The notes under the pieces: generated by a model | Told to the model about the DNA's origin: nothing | Database searches by the model: none | Seen by the model: only the letters and a program-made list of their open reading frames with translations | DNA from: Toxotes chatareus | Lineage: Eukaryota > Chordata > Actinopteri > Toxotidae | Reading direction: 5' to 3' | NCBI GenBank assembly: GCA_016801885.1 | Contig: CM028888.1 | Location: 8,912,501-8,976,500, forward strand | Length of the DNA stretch: 64,000 nucleotides | Part shown: positions 33,621-47,687 of the stretch, one piece after another | Position numbering within the stretch: the stretch's first letter is position 1 | Layout of the letters: every line of letters starts with the position of its first letter | Translations under genes and position numbers: made by a program

Positions 33621-36600
33621 TGAATGGACACATAGCTGTGGCTAACATTTGCCACATCAGCCAAGAACACACAAAATTTAAATAAAACAACTTTTGAATT
33701 ATCTGAAGTCACATTTCTCCTCTTTTGGTAGAGGCTACCGCCTCAAATCTGTAGCAGTTACAAAGCAGGAGATGTAGATAAACAGCTATGATGAAAAGAT
33801 GCTATTAAATTGCACTGAAAAGAAAAAGAGAAATAGGAAACAAGGCCACCATAATGCAGAGTATACAGGTCATTCCCACACGGCCAGTGTTCGGGCTGTG
33901 CCATAATGTGTACATTAGAATTAAAAGACTCCAGCATTACTGTTTAATGGCTCAGAGCCAAATTAAACATTTAAAAGGCTCCACCATCAAAGTGATGTAA
34001 AGGGAAATAAATATTAATGAATGAACCAACACTTGGTTCAAAGGGTTGGAAGATGGGAAAATTAAAAGGGAGCACGGGTCCACATAAGGAAGGGTGCCTG
34101 CAGTACTGAGGGGGCTTGCCTCCCTTGAGACCACACATATAACCAAATGCATGAATTCACGTTGCTCTGAGGCATGTTGGTTTAAAATACATCTGTTACC
34201 GTGCACCAAACTGCATAAAATGTATGTTCACAAACTGTTGTGATCGCGTGATGCGTGAAGTCATAGATACACAACAGTATCTTGTCTCACATTTTTTTCA
34301 AGCCAGCCTTTCTTTTGCAGAAATACTCATCCATACATTAGCAAATCATACCCTAATATATAAATATTTGCTGCAGGCAAGTTCACTCCTATTGATTTTC
34401 AAGCTGACCAGAAAGCACTAGAGAACAGATAAAGTATTTTATTCAGGGTTTATTTGAGCTTGTCTCTTTCTCAGATACTCTCACCTTGAATCCATTGTTT
34501 GTCACAATTATTAGTAATGTGACCATGCAAAGATAATGTCAGTGGAGTAAACTGCAGGTCTGCCTTAGAGGAGTAACAAGTCTGGTTATTTCAAAACTAC
34601 CTTCAGTTAAACACAGATAAATCACAAGTCATTATCATCATCCAGAGTGTGTATTTGTACATGGCACTGGGTGTACAGGCCACTAAACATGTGGCAGAAA
34701 TAGCAAGGTCAAAAACAAGGAGTGACACAGGCATTATTTTCCCTCTTGAAGATTCCCTTCTCCAACGTTTGTGGCGGCTTTACGGATACCGCAGGCAAGG
34801 TAGACAGCTCATCACAATGGATGACAAGCGTGGGGGTGTGAACTTGACCAAATGAGGGGTAGAGGTGATGACTAATGATTCATTTTCCTGACTCGAGGCG
34901 AAAAGTTACATTTTTGTGTGCGAGGCTTCCATGTTTCACGGAGGCAAAAATAGCGATTTTCTCCTTGAGTCAGAAAAAAAAAGTTAGAAGTTTTCAGTGA
35001 CAGGGTGTCAAAAAGTCTCAGTTTGCCCTGAACATTGTTGTCACTGTGTTAAGCTGCCTGGGTTTGGTAATCTAATACCCCGTTAATTCCTGTCCATCAG
35101 CTCTACTCAGAGCAAAAGTGAGGTTTTATTAAGAAAATGGTTTATTATGTCCACGAACCAGATCTGTTTGTTGATGTAACATCTCAGTCAGAGCTCACCA
35201 GATTACTCACTCTGGAGTAAGCATGAGTGGATGTTTGTTTTTTTGTTTTTTTATGCGTGATAAATTTAACCAGATCTGAAGCGATAAGACAGATGCACTG
35301 TGTGACTGTGAACTGCAATGCTCATTAAGCTCATTAAGATGCACTGGGACAAATCCAGACAGAAACTGGAAACATCATATGTGGTGTCAGTGGACATTCA
35401 GCTGTACTAAACATCAAAAAAGCCTCTCAGTAAGTCTCTTAAGTAGTTGATTTAATTTAAATGTGCAAATCCCTTTTGGTAAAAGTTTAATTCATCCTTT
35501 GCCTCAAAGTTTCAGGCCCACATGAGTTAAGGATATGCAAATGAACTGTCGGTGACTTCCATGCCCATTAACTCATAGTGCCCTCCTGCAGGATTTGTCC
35601 TCACACTGACCCCATGTGAGGTGAGCGGGAAAATAATCGTCCCTGGCTGGATTTTCCAATGACCCACTATTTTGCCTCCATCTTTGCTTGAACAGAAAGT
35701 CCTCCTGTTTTTTGGATGTAGAGATCTGAAGAAGGTCTGTTTCTTCAGTTATAGATTCTTCATCTGTGAAATAATTTTGATTATGTAAGAACACTGTGAA
35801 TATTTTTAGAATAAATTTAAGGATTTGTGTTCATAAGGACTTGATCTTTTGCTCCTTCATTTTGTTAAATGAATGTTTTGTTATTTAGAATTTTCAAAAT
35901 TTATTTTATAAAACTAGAAGTTTTTGTCCAAGGCTGTCTCTGCCAGGTTTGAGCATCATATTTGGTAAGCCAATCCTAGAAATCATGTTATTATTAATTT
36001 GATGTCCTAAATACATTTAGAAAGAACTGTAACTGTTTCCAGCAGAAAGGCTGTAAAAACTGACTGAATGCTGCTTGACTATATGTATTTCTGCTGCGTC
36101 CAGGTAGCAAAAAAGACAGTTGTTGCAGATTTAAGTTTCTTTAGTTCTGAATTTGCTGCATTTCAAAAACAATATGTAAGATGGATTCTGTTGCAGGAAA
36201 ACACATTGCAGGGTCAAAGTTCACACTGTATTAATAACACTAAAAGCAAGAAATGGGACGTTGCATGAGTCCAATGTAGTGTAATCTCCAGAGAAAACAG
36301 AGAAACATGACCAGTGAACAGAATTTCAACTTCATGAGGCAGAATACATTATTCAACAACCCTGGCTAAACTGCATTTCGTGTCAGTGGAACCTCATCTG
36401 TGTACACTTGTTTGATGATTTATTCACTTGGTGCTGACCTGCTAGTCTGACACATCTGTAGTTGTCCATGCATAGCATCCAGCTTGTGTGGAGGCTGTTG
36501 GGGGGGTGGGGGCGAGAGGTGGAGAAGTGCGTGGGTTTCGTCATGACCTTGTGAACAGGCATTTGGTTTTGCTGTTAGAGCCACAAGTGTTGTCAGTGGA

Positions 36601-37779
36601 CTTCAAGTTGAGGTTAAAAGCTATTTCATCTGCCAAATCTCAATATTTAATGACCTTGGGAGCATAATTAAAGTCCTGGTCGTTTCTCTGCAGGCTTCTT
36701 GTAATCAAATAGGTATTTTCATGATATAAAAGCTGTTTTTTTTTTTGTAAGGTTTGTCATATAAGAGGACTTTTATTTTTTACAGTGTGTTTGAGAATTT
36801 GAACAAGATGTCGCACAAGATTCAAGTTATAGCTTTCAATAATATGATGACTTGGGATATGAGGCTTTCAAACAAGTTATTACTGTGCAGATTACCAATA
36901 TTACATTTGGCGTGATAAAGTAAATTAGGTTTCTTAATTACAGGCACATTCCCCCATGTTAGGCTGGTTGGTATTATCATCATCAAGATCAGTATTTGCT
37001 CTCCATTTCATTTTCATTCGCCTTTTGTCCTTCTGTCTGCCTCCCCAAGCTCACTGTTGTCATTGCCTAGGATTTAGAAAATATCTGCCAACTATCCAGC
37101 AAGAGAACTCCAGCCAGCTTCCTATGTATCTGTGTTTTCAATAGTCCATGATTTAAACTACTCCCTCTGTCTGTCTCCATGGTCCCTGAGAAGTAGCTGC
37201 AGAGATGCTGTATTGTTCTAAAAAGCAACCAGGGAGTATTTGTGTGGAAGGAATGCTTTGCTACCATTTAATGAAGGCTAATATCATGACAGAGTTTTCA
37301 AGTGACACACTCTCATTTGAGAATCTTAAGTAGAAGTTGTATAACTTGCTTTGGGTCAGTGCATTCATGGTTTTATATTGTCTGAATTGGAATTTAATAC
37401 CATTTCTACACTTTCAATCAGTATTTGACTGGTGTGTTTATGTTTATCTGCCATTGCAGAAGCATTTATTATTGTATTCGTGTGTCTGCTACCATTGCAA
37501 TTTTTCCAATTACCTGACAAAACAATTGAAAACAGAAAAATACAAAGAAAATGACTCACCTGGGATGAGTGCTCAATGAGAAAAAAAAAGCAATCATTAA
37601 AATTGGCGTAAGGTGAGAATAAAGAGCCTGGAGACGTCTGCCACTTCTCAGAATTTTAAAGAACAGATGATCACCTGTGAATAAATAATGAAGAAATGTC
37701 TGAAGCATGAACAGACTGCTCATGTGGATGGATAGGTGAAGCTGTTACTGCTGTGAGAACTGATGGGATGGTGCAGAAG

Positions 37780-37925
37780 GCAGAACACAACTTGTGTGTG
37801 TGCGTGTGTGTTCTGGTTCAAATCCCTGCACCTTGGGAAAAAGTGAGAGCTCTCCCTACTCTCTTATTAAGTTGCCTTGAGCGAGACGCTAGAGACCTGT
37901 TCAGGAGGGAAAAAAGTTTGCTCCA
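37780..37925. repeat. SINE-like fragment with a pol III B-box-like motif
   Basis: ggttcaaatcc (37815-37825) fits the tRNA B box GGTTCRANNCC and is followed downstream by gttgccttgagcgagac, resembling teleost tRNA-derived SINE bodies. No tRNA fold is complete. Confidence 0.35.
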
Positions 37926-38849
37926 TGGCTGACAGTCCAAAACTAATGAGGCTCGGGGAAAAAATGCCCTTGAAACATTATGAATGTCTATGAATTTAAA
38001 AACGAGGGCATGGAAATGTTTAAGGGCTGCCTTTGCTACTGTTCCCTGATTTATGAAAGTTGTAAGCTGTCAGTCAATCGGAGAAGCCATTCCTGTATGT
38101 TCTACTTGAAGGTGGCAAGCAAGGTTATATTCTCATATTTGTCTGTTCAAATGCTGACAAAGATCTTCAACATGAATGCTCTTATAGGTTAAAGAAAAAC
38201 AGCAGCCAGACATTATTACACTTCCCAATAAGCATAATTGGTAACTGCTATACAGTGGATGTCTAATAATAATAGAATCGATATTAGTAGTCACACTCAT
38301 GCACAATTTGTTTTCACATTGCAATATTTAATGTCATTTCAATCCCACTGAAATTTTGACTACATCCCAACTTTAATGTCGCTGACTTTGTTACACAAAG
38401 CAAATTATGACTGAACATACATTTCCACTTTCATGTTTTGTTCCTTAAACAGATTATTTAAGATTTTTCCTGAGCATTGATTAGAACTTGGTTTGGTTTC
38501 AAATCAATCACTATAGCAAGTAATATGAGCCAGACACACTGCATTGCCTATCGCACTAAAAATACTGTGAAGAAACGTGCATCAGTGTTACAGTGTTGAT
38601 GTGTTATATGTACTGACAATTTAGCTTAAGATCAGAGGCAGGACCACCCTACAAGCACTTTGTACCCTGCGTGGCTGTTTATTCTTGTTTCTTCATCCAC
38701 TTTTTTCTCTCTCACCTCTCTTATAGGGTCCCCCGGGGGTCTGTCGAGCTCTGAATCCACATTACATCCTTTGCAAAGCCTTCCCTCCCTGCTGCCGTCA
38801 TCCTTCTTCACATTCCCAGACACTTCTCACATCTCATATCTTTCACATT

Positions 38850-39400
38850 CAGTAATCCTTGTCAGTGTCCAGCAGTGAGAGAGGGGGTTGTATGGACTCA
38901 TGGCCACTGGGAGGGAAGATCTCCTGTGGTGTTCGGAGGTGCCCTGTGGTTGTATCAGTCTGTTGCTAAAGGTCCTGCAGTGTTTATCTAGAGAGGCATA
39001 AAAGGGGTGAGAGGTATTGTGCTTCCAGGAAATTATAGTTCAACCACCTCTACATCTGTATCTTTGATGAAGGCAGGTGATAGGGGAGTCTTCTTTCTCC
39101 TGAAGTCCACCACTAACTTCTTTTTTTTTTCTTAGGGATGTAGAGCTGCAGGCAGTTCAGCCCACGCCACTCCACACACGTGTCCACAACATCTCTGTAT
39201 TCAGCCTTTTGGTAACTGCTGATTCACCCCACAGTAGCAGCCAACTGACTGTTAAACCTGAAGTTTGAGGTGTAGAGGGTTATCAGGAAGGGTGACAGGA
39301 CTGTCCCCTGAGGAGCTCTGGCTCTGCTCACCAAGCTGTCTGATGTACAGACTTGTATGTGGCTGACCAGTCAGGTAGTCTGTGATCCACTACACTAGTG
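38850..39400 (-). mobile_element. CR1/L2-like LINE reverse-transcriptase fragment, degenerate
   Basis: On the minus strand, motifs occur in the correct order: WITDYLTGQ (near 39390), APQGTVLSPFLITLYTSNFR (about 39316-39257; the PQG...LSP.L block of non-LTR reverse transcriptases), then, past a gap, TCVEW..LNCLQLYI and KLVVDFRRKK (about 39180-39090), and a 3' remnant down to about 38850. The catalytic F.DD segment is missing and frames are broken, so it is a dead copy. Family placement (CR1/L2/Rex-like) is by motif wording only. Confidence 0.75.
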
Positions 39401-41739
39401 TCCAAGAGAAGGAGAACACAAGTTACTGATACACAAAATGAAGTATATTTTACAGTTTTTTTCTCAACTCCTAATGATGCATTTCCACCTCAGAAACTTT
39501 CCCTAGGGACAGGAAGCTTTTGAGGAACTCAGTTCCCCTACCTGTGTTTCCACTGAAACTTGAAGCATGGTCTAAATTATGATACAGGGAGATAGTTTTC
39601 ATGTTATTCATGCAGAATGAAAAAAACAAAACACACACGTTGTCTTGCTTTGGAACATTTATCAGCATGGAGCAGAACAAGAGGTTTTATGATGGACTGA
39701 TGACAGAGTCCAGGCTTTGTTGCCCAGTTTTGCAGAGCATGACGTTACATGTGCTTACAAATAAGGTGAAGGGAACCCTTGTGCTTTTGATACATCAATA
39801 GACTCATTTGCTGTTTGTGTGGAAACACAAATAATAATTTTCTATTTTTTTTCATTTCCCTTTTTCGTCCTTGACAACAGAGCTTTCTAAATCTGGTAAA
39901 ATATACTTAATTCAGTCTAGATAGTCTCCTCAGACAAAAAAACCTTTCTCTGTAGAGTAGTTCCTGTGTTTTGTTTTTGTATCTACCTTCGTATTTTAAA
40001 GTCAGACTAAAAATAGACGAGATATTGCGCTGACATAATTAGCGCTCCCACATCCCACCTGCGTCATCACTGTTCATGTTTCTGTTACATCAAAGCTCAC
40101 TTGTGTCACCCTCCCTTGGAGCTTTGCTGCCTTTTCCCTAAATCGATGCAGTATAGTCCCATATGTGAACTAATGTGGAGCTTGATGTGTTTGCCTGAGG
40201 AGCACAGTTAAATCACAAATGAAAAATATGCTAAGTATCGCACACACTGCAGAAATGTGATTTATTTCTAAATGAAAACGACCGATAGTCACAAGCATTT
40301 TGGACAACCACACGCAAACAGTATGTCTACTCCAGAAGTTGGAAAAATATACATGCACACACATATACAGTAAAAAAACATACAGAATTTTTTTTCAATT
40401 CCCTCACTGCCCCTTTTCACCTTCCTCCTTTTTATTGATCACGCTGATATCGTGCTTTAGTTGCACGAGCAGTGCCTGGAGAAAGGTTCTGCTCTTTGTG
40501 CCCTTTGGAAAACTCCTGCAAAGATTTCTCAGCATCCTTTTCAGTTAATATGCAGAAAGTTTCCCAGTGTCCAATATCTACAATTCATATCATCCATTCT
40601 GTATGGCTCACACATACTCAGCCCTAGAGCTGTATTACCTATGTGTACATTTTTCCACACATACTTTACATGCATGTACTGTATGTACAGGCTAACAGAG
40701 TGGAGAGTCTGCCCCCTCAGCAGCAGGCCTGGGACCAGGCTCTGTTGCATCTGTCACCACCTTGTAGGTGTACTTTTGGGAATGAATAAAAATCTGTATA
40801 CAAATAAATCCTTGTTGGCAGCAGAGGGTGGTATTTTGTAACTGAACCAATCTGACCTCACTGTGGAAGCAACAAGTGGCAGGAAATAAAAGATAAGCAA
40901 TCAATACAGTTTCACACAGACCCACTTTCCCTTAAATGATTGATGAGTGGCTCAGTGGAGGAGAACAGGAGAGGAGGAAAAACGAGGCAAGGTTTCACCT
41001 GTTGGATTCGTTGCTAGGGGTGCGACAAAGACAGCAGTGGCGACAGAGGGGCTTATGTATATCTAGGATGTTTGAATGAATCAGTGGATGTGGGAGAAAA
41101 CAGACTTTCCAGCAAAAATACATAGAAATAAACCTGCCATTTCCGGTATCTCATGCCCTTCAAAAAGAGGGAAAGCTGCCAAGTGTCTTCCTCCATTAAT
41201 TTCATTTGCCCGTTTTGTCTCTTGATAGTCTGTTTTATTCAATTTGATTCTCATAAAGAACCACATAAAAAGATTTCCCATGAACTCTGACTAATGTAAT
41301 AACCTAGACATCTAAAGGTACTCTATGTAACATTTAGAGAACTGGACTCAGGTTCTAACACTGGCCAGTGTTGCACACTGTTGGCAGTGTAAGGGGGAGA
41401 GGAGGAGAGGCATTAAGGCAAGGCACTCGGCCTTTGGATTGAGTCCTTTACACAGAAATCATTCCAAAGGCTGTTACAGGCAACCAAGAAAGTTGGGGAA
41501 GTTACATTACAATCTGTTCACAGAGAGGAAATAAGAAAAAGATGGACATGTGTAAATCGCTTAACATTGGTGTAAAAAAGTATCTTGTCTTGTTAGTTGT
41601 TAACAAGATACCCAGCTAAACTGGCCTATTTGAATGTTGGACTATTTCATATAATACAATTGTTTTCCCATTTAGTATTTAATGTGGACCCCTATAAAGT
41701 ACTAAACAAAACAACGTGGAATTCAAAATGGCATCCATA

Positions 41740-42050
41740 CTGATCACGTGGCTATCTAAGCTGGATCAAGCGTACAACTCAGGTGCACACGTGACGTAAA
41801 TCGAGCGTACCTGCGCAGAAGGTGGGCTATTTAAACTTGCCAATGCCCCGCCCATTATTTTCCTCAGTTAGGCCGCGGTTTTCACAGGTGCATTCGCTAA
41901 TTAGCTCAGTGCTACCAGGCCTCACCTTGTTAGCTGTTCGCCTCAAACACGCACTTTTTCGGTCTGTGTTGGAAATAAACGTCTCCCAAGGATGAATTTA
42001 ACTTTCACTGAGAGGACACTGGCTTCTTTTCTTCACCTCGTCGGGCTTCA
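41740..42050 (+). promoter_or_regulatory. promoter-like region with a possible first exon (donor at 42051)
   Basis: Within 310 bp there are two CACGTG E-boxes (41745-41750, 41788-41793), TGACGTAA overlapping the second (41792-41799), TATTTAA (41828-41834), a GC box (41846-41853) and local CpG enrichment. An ATG with A at -3 (41992) opens MNLTFTERTLASFLHLVGL, and a consensus donor GTAAGTG follows at 42051. I could not identify a second exon or a family. A transposon-borne promoter (for example an LTR, given aataaa near 41974) is an alternative. Confidence 0.35.
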
Positions 42051-45000
42051 GTAAGTGTTTGCTACGTCTGCTTTCTGGGTTGTTATCTTGGCTTTGCTCA
42101 GTGTTAATTGTTTTATTTGTGCGCTTGCTAATATCAGAAAGCTAGCTGTTGATGGTTGTTTTTTGCTGGCTTCCAACTTATGCGCTTTTGTGGATGTTTT
42201 CCTTTGTGCCGCATTTGGTCTTTTTCATGTTGACTTGTCTTAGCAGGACAAGGACACTTGTGTTGTAATTACGGATTGCTATGGTCCGTTTAAGTTTGCC
42301 AGTAAGGACAGGTGAAAAGTGTATTTACTCATGGCTGCTGTACTTAAGTACAACTTAGAGATTATTTTACTTGTCTTTCAGTGCAAAGTTCTGTACTTTC
42401 ATGACCCCTCAGTTTTTCCTGTGACCCCCTTGGAGTGCAGCCCTTACTAATGTAATTATGAAAATTGCCACACTTGTGGTTCACCTGGCTGACATTTGCT
42501 TTAGCTAACATTGTTAGTAGTGATATATGAGATACGGTTCATAGCTCATCTTAACTAAGGTTTATCTCATTTTCTTAATAGTTGCCATTCTTTTTATTGG
42601 AGGATTTCTTGTTGGGTCCAACCGGTCTGTAGATGGTGTAATGTTATATATTGCCTTTAGGGATCTAAGGATGCGCATAGGCTGTATGTTTAATTTCTCC
42701 ACTGTAATATTTGGGAAATGTTAATCTCATTCAGGCTTTTCACGTTTTCTTCACACACTTCATATTCAGCTAAGCATTAGAGAAATATGTCAACTCTCAA
42801 GCAACTGATTTATATGACAGCTATCTTTACTGTGCTTCATATCTTAAGAACATAAAAACTGCTGAGCTCCTCCTGTTAATGGTATATGCTGCTGTAACAC
42901 TCAGTCGCACTCATTGTTGCCCTCAAAGTTATATTCGCAAATTAATGGTTGTCTGCTGCTTATCAGTGTTACATAACATTTCATTAGATGAACCTGTCTG
43001 CTCCAGTCCATGAATTATGACTTGGTTAGTCATTTAATATGCTTAAGTTGACAGCTGCTGCGTAACTGATGTGTGTTAAGCCAGACAGACACTATGCATT
43101 TTTTATTCATCTTCTACACTAACGTGTTTCAGTTGGCTCTTCTGCATGTCCTGAATCTGTGACTTTTATGATCACACTGTATAAATTAACTGACCAGCCA
43201 TGATTCGGGTTATCACTGAGCATAACCATGGAACAACCAGTCGCTTTTACCCAGTGACAACAATAAAGTTTCTTTAGACAAGATAACTGCATCCTCAACC
43301 ATGTTGAGAGAAAGGGAGAGTTACGTTGTGCAGTTCCATTCGGGTCAGAAAATAAGGAAAAAAATATAAAAGAGAAATATGGAATGGAGCTACAGAAATG
43401 GCATGGCAGATCCGTTGAGAAATTCAGTTTTATATTGCAGCACAGTCCTGGTCAGGTCTACAATTTTAGCCAACGACACGTTAAAGACCATACCAATAAT
43501 TTTCCAAAAAAAAGAATTGGACTACAGTTTACAGTATATTGGATCTTTTGACAGCAGCCATGTGGGAAATTGGAACTACTCAAGCTGTAAGATAGCTGAC
43601 CAATGTTTCCAATTTAAAACCCAACCGATGGTCCAACAACCAGATTGCTGATCGTTATGGCGCCGTGACTTCCCTCCCATGTCAGCAACGACAACTTAAT
43701 CATTAGTTGGAGAGCTTAATCCATATAGTGTCTGGCAGGCCTTAGCCTGCTGCTGCATATCACGTGGATCACTGGCTTTAGATTTATCCATTTCAATTCA
43801 TTAGATACTTCCCACAAATGTTGAAGGTGCTTTTAATTGAAAAAGACTGCAGTGCAGTTGGGGTTTGTGTTAGGTGCTTGGTGAAGACTGTGTGTTGTGG
43901 TCAGAGCCTTAATGCCAAATACCTTTTGACATATTTAGCATTTTGCCAATAACAAAGTTAAGTCCCAGTGAGTTGGCTGACTTTGTTGTGGTGATGGAAT
44001 AATAATAAAAAATGTGATAACTTGCATATCTTAATTATTTACCATATAGGTGGTTGACATTGATGTGAACAAACTTCTTGATGTAAAAATATAAAGGCAA
44101 ATGCTGCTCTGTGTTCAGCTTTTCCACGTCTTCCACAAAGTCTAAAAGTCTTTGTTTTCTAGGCAATTAAATGAAAAGGTTTCCATCCTCAGGTTCAGAG
44201 CTCATTTAACCAAATTAGAGAACAAATTACATTAGTAATGAAAAGTAATTGAGCATCCTGTAATTAAAACCAAGACAAACGGGCTTGTCAGCTCCACTTT
44301 TATTCAGCATTTGGCCATATTTAAGTTTTAATTCCTCCATTTGTCAAGTTTTTAAGGCCGATCCACAATTGAGAATATGTGGAGGCAATACAGAGTGCAG
44401 AGGACCAGGGTTATTGGCATGTTCAGTTGATTAAATAAAAATCTGGATGGCTGAATTAAGAAATGAGTCGCTGTCTGACCAGCATGCTGCATTTCTACCT
44501 GGCTCTCTTGTGTTTTTGTATTTGGTGCTCTGTGTAAGTTTTGTGGCACCTTACTGTCTTGTTATGTACGTGCTGTAGACTTGCTGTCTTGGCACTTTGC
44601 TGACCTGAATTCTGACTGGCTTCACAGTAATTTATCTGTGTAAATGACTTAGTGCCTGCCTGCCTGCCTGATTGGCATGATCAAATCAATTTAAGTGTCT
44701 GCGTGCCAGATGTGGCAACCAGCACTGACAAAATATCACTTCGTTTTGATAACCACGTTCACAGGTGCTAATTCTTCTTTCTGTGACCTGCATGTCATTA
44801 AGCAATTCAGAACGATTGCTTGTAATATTCTAAAAGCTTAAATGTGATTGATTGCCGGTTTGTAGGAGTGTGGCAGTTGTATATTTATAACTGTGTGAGT
44901 TTAATGGCTAGAAAGTCGACAATTTACTGTTGTATTCCTCTCTCCGTGGAGCTATTTAGTTGAGCGGTGTGTGTGTTTTTGCCTCTTTAACAGTGTGAGA

Positions 45001-47652
45001 GAAAAACAAACGGCGTCGACAGCTCTCTTCCCTTAAGATCGTGATGAATTCCCTGCACTCTGATTAGGCTGCGCTGGTTTGACTGGTCATTGCTCTCGAA
45101 AGACAATGGGCCCTAATAGGCTTTGCTAAATAGCCAGAAAACCAGTGAATGGTGAGGAAAAAAGACAAGAAAGTTTGCAGGGAAGGGGGGCAGGTGGAGT
45201 GAGAAACCAAAGGAGTCAGTGACAGAATGAAGTACAGGAGAGATGGAGAGAGATAGAACGTGGGAGTTGTTTCCTGTTCTAAGTGGTTTTAAATGGCCGT
45301 GGAATACAGTTAACGAGTCTGACCTGGCGGGGAACCAGAGGGTAGGCGGCTGTCACGTCAGGCCTGACAGTCTGGGCATCTGTGTGTGTTTGCCTGTGTG
45401 TACCTGTTTGTATTTATTTGTTTAACTCCGGTACCCAGCGGTCAAAAATAATAAAGAGCTCACCTGTCGATTAAGTCTCCACACAGGATCTGCACTGTGT
45501 CAGTCACACCTGGGCCAAAACAGCTTTAATAGCTGCTGCAGGCAACCCAGCCGATGGTAAACTGTGTGCGCTCGCCAGTATTTGTGTGTATATTAATAAG
45601 GCAAGGACAGACACTCGGACAACAATTTTATCAGCAATTACAGTTTGGAAGTGTAATACTGAACACGGACTACAGAGCTGATTTTACACTTTACTATCTA
45701 CCTTCTATTCTGTTGAGCACATTTTGGCTTTTCATCACATTTCATCTTATTCATCTAGGGAAATTCATGAAATGAATATTGCAGTACTGTATGTGAAACA
45801 CCATTTAATCAGGTAGTGCTGCAAAATTTTTCATTTCCTTATGATAAGCTAAAGCCAAAAGGCTACTAACTCACCCAGGGAAATCAAAGGTTTTATGTTA
45901 TTTATAGCTGAAATAAACATTCTCATATGTAAGGCAGTTCGCTTTCAGTGATTTTCATTATTAAACATGTATTTTCCTCTCACACATACAGTGCAGTGTC
46001 CTCGGGCTTTATAGCACCTATGGACCTCTTTCATTTCCTGCGATGTACAGGCTTTTCATCTCTGTATATTAGTGTTGGTTGACTGGAGGGTGAATGCTGG
46101 GTGGATGGAGATGCTACAAAAATCTATATTGAGAAAGAAAGCATCACTTAAAATTGAGCACTGTTTATCTCTAATATCTCTTGATATTGTTTTTGTGTAT
46201 GTCTAATTTGTACATCTTAGAAGCACAACTAGAGCAACAAACAGTGTTGTACAGTCAGGTCATTGTCTAATCTGTCTTCCCTACACAAACCATGTTACTC
46301 CTTCTGCAATACGAGTGGAAGACAACTTTGTGAAGGGAGTAGAAGTAGTAGCAGCACTCCTTGTACGAAGCATATCTTTTAGAAATTAACATTTTCACTA
46401 AGGCCAAATTGCAAACTCCTTAATCCGTTGGGTCTCTCAGTGTCCTTCCATTTTAAAGCAATTACATGTTTTGGGCTGTAATAGACAAAAATTAGTTTAC
46501 ATAATTAGTTTACTGGAAAATCTTCAGGGTATATACTGTATTTAATAAACACAGTTTGGCTTCTTCAGGAACAACACTTGATGGTAATTTTGAAATCAGT
46601 TCAAGAACCTCTTTCCAGAACACCTGGTGCTTTTGACACTACCAAAAACAATGAAACAGGCTTCCAGTTTCTTCAGTTCATTTAATAAAGTTACCATGAG
46701 GATTGGGATTTTAACAGGTGTAATGTTGCAAACAGCTGCTTGTCCCGTAACAATGTTGGTGTCATATTAATAGTTTGGGTTTTGGCTAGACAATGTTTCC
46801 CGTCAGTCCTCTGCAGAGATGTCTATCTGAAGATCATTCTTACATCTAGAGAATTTCGACAGCAGGCTGGATTTACTGAAGCTTTAGTGATGGTTTTTCA
46901 TCTGCAGATTTGACCTGTTCTGCCATAAACACATAAAACCGAGAAGAGCAGGAAATTCCCACTCGAGAAGTTTAAACCATAAAGTTTTTGCTTAAAAAAA
47001 CAAAAAAACAAAAAAAAAACTAAAATGATTAGTTGATAGTCAACTAATTAATTTTCTGTTGTAGATCCGTTGTAGCTGTTGACACTGTAATACATTTAAA
47101 CATGGACAAATGTTTTCTAGTTAACATTTTATTTGCTTGGTATGTTTGTGTAAAATAAATTTCATTGTCCAGCTGTCAGGTCAGCATGGCCGGGTATAAA
47201 TGGAAGTGGATGAACTACCTGGAATTTTTGTCTGTAGCCTGGAGATTCTCACCACTGGTTTCACAGTCGCTATATGACTGCATATGTTTTTGCCCCCCCC
47301 CAGTTATGTATCTCCATTTGACTGATTGATTGTTTATTCATGCAAAACACAGCTGAGCGTCTACTTACACAATGGATTTGTGTGTGTTTGTCACCTTGTA
47401 TATATTCACAAGAGGTAGGTAAACATACGGACGCCTGTTTTATTTACGATTTGACATTAATTGTGATGCTGATTTGCTGTGACAGTGGTAAACACACACA
47501 CACACACACTTGCAGACACACAAAAACATGTGCCAACAGCTGCATGAACATACTACTTACAAGACATTTGTGTCTGCCCTAGAAAACAATTCAGGTCTCT
47601 AGAGTAACTTTTCCAGCACTGGTGCCGCCAATTCTCAGTTGACTCACCAGCA

Positions 47653-47687
47653 CAAGTTCAACGCTGCATCCAGCAGCGTTGAACTTG
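47653..47687. repeat. perfect 14-bp inverted repeat
   Basis: caagttcaacgctg (47653-47666) and cagcgttgaacttg (47674-47687) are exact reverse complements around the 7-base loop catccag. No coding context; could be a MITE remnant or form an RNA hairpin. Confidence 0.75.

Larger units (their letters stand above)
22000..41739. other. gene-poor region, no gene recognised
   Basis: About 20 kb upstream of ccni2 in which I find no exon chain. Apart from the listed repeats it has AT-rich segments with runs of TAATTA/ATTAA-type words (for example 29280-29470, 31330-31480, 33890-34030, 36590-36740) and an ATGCAAAT octamer near 35535, which could be regulatory. Conservation was not testable. Confidence 0.5.

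Noticed and set aside
42055..42243. Hydrophobic 62-codon frame on +
   Set aside because: It lies just after the 42051 donor and is probably intron; TTT-rich DNA often yields hydrophobic frames.
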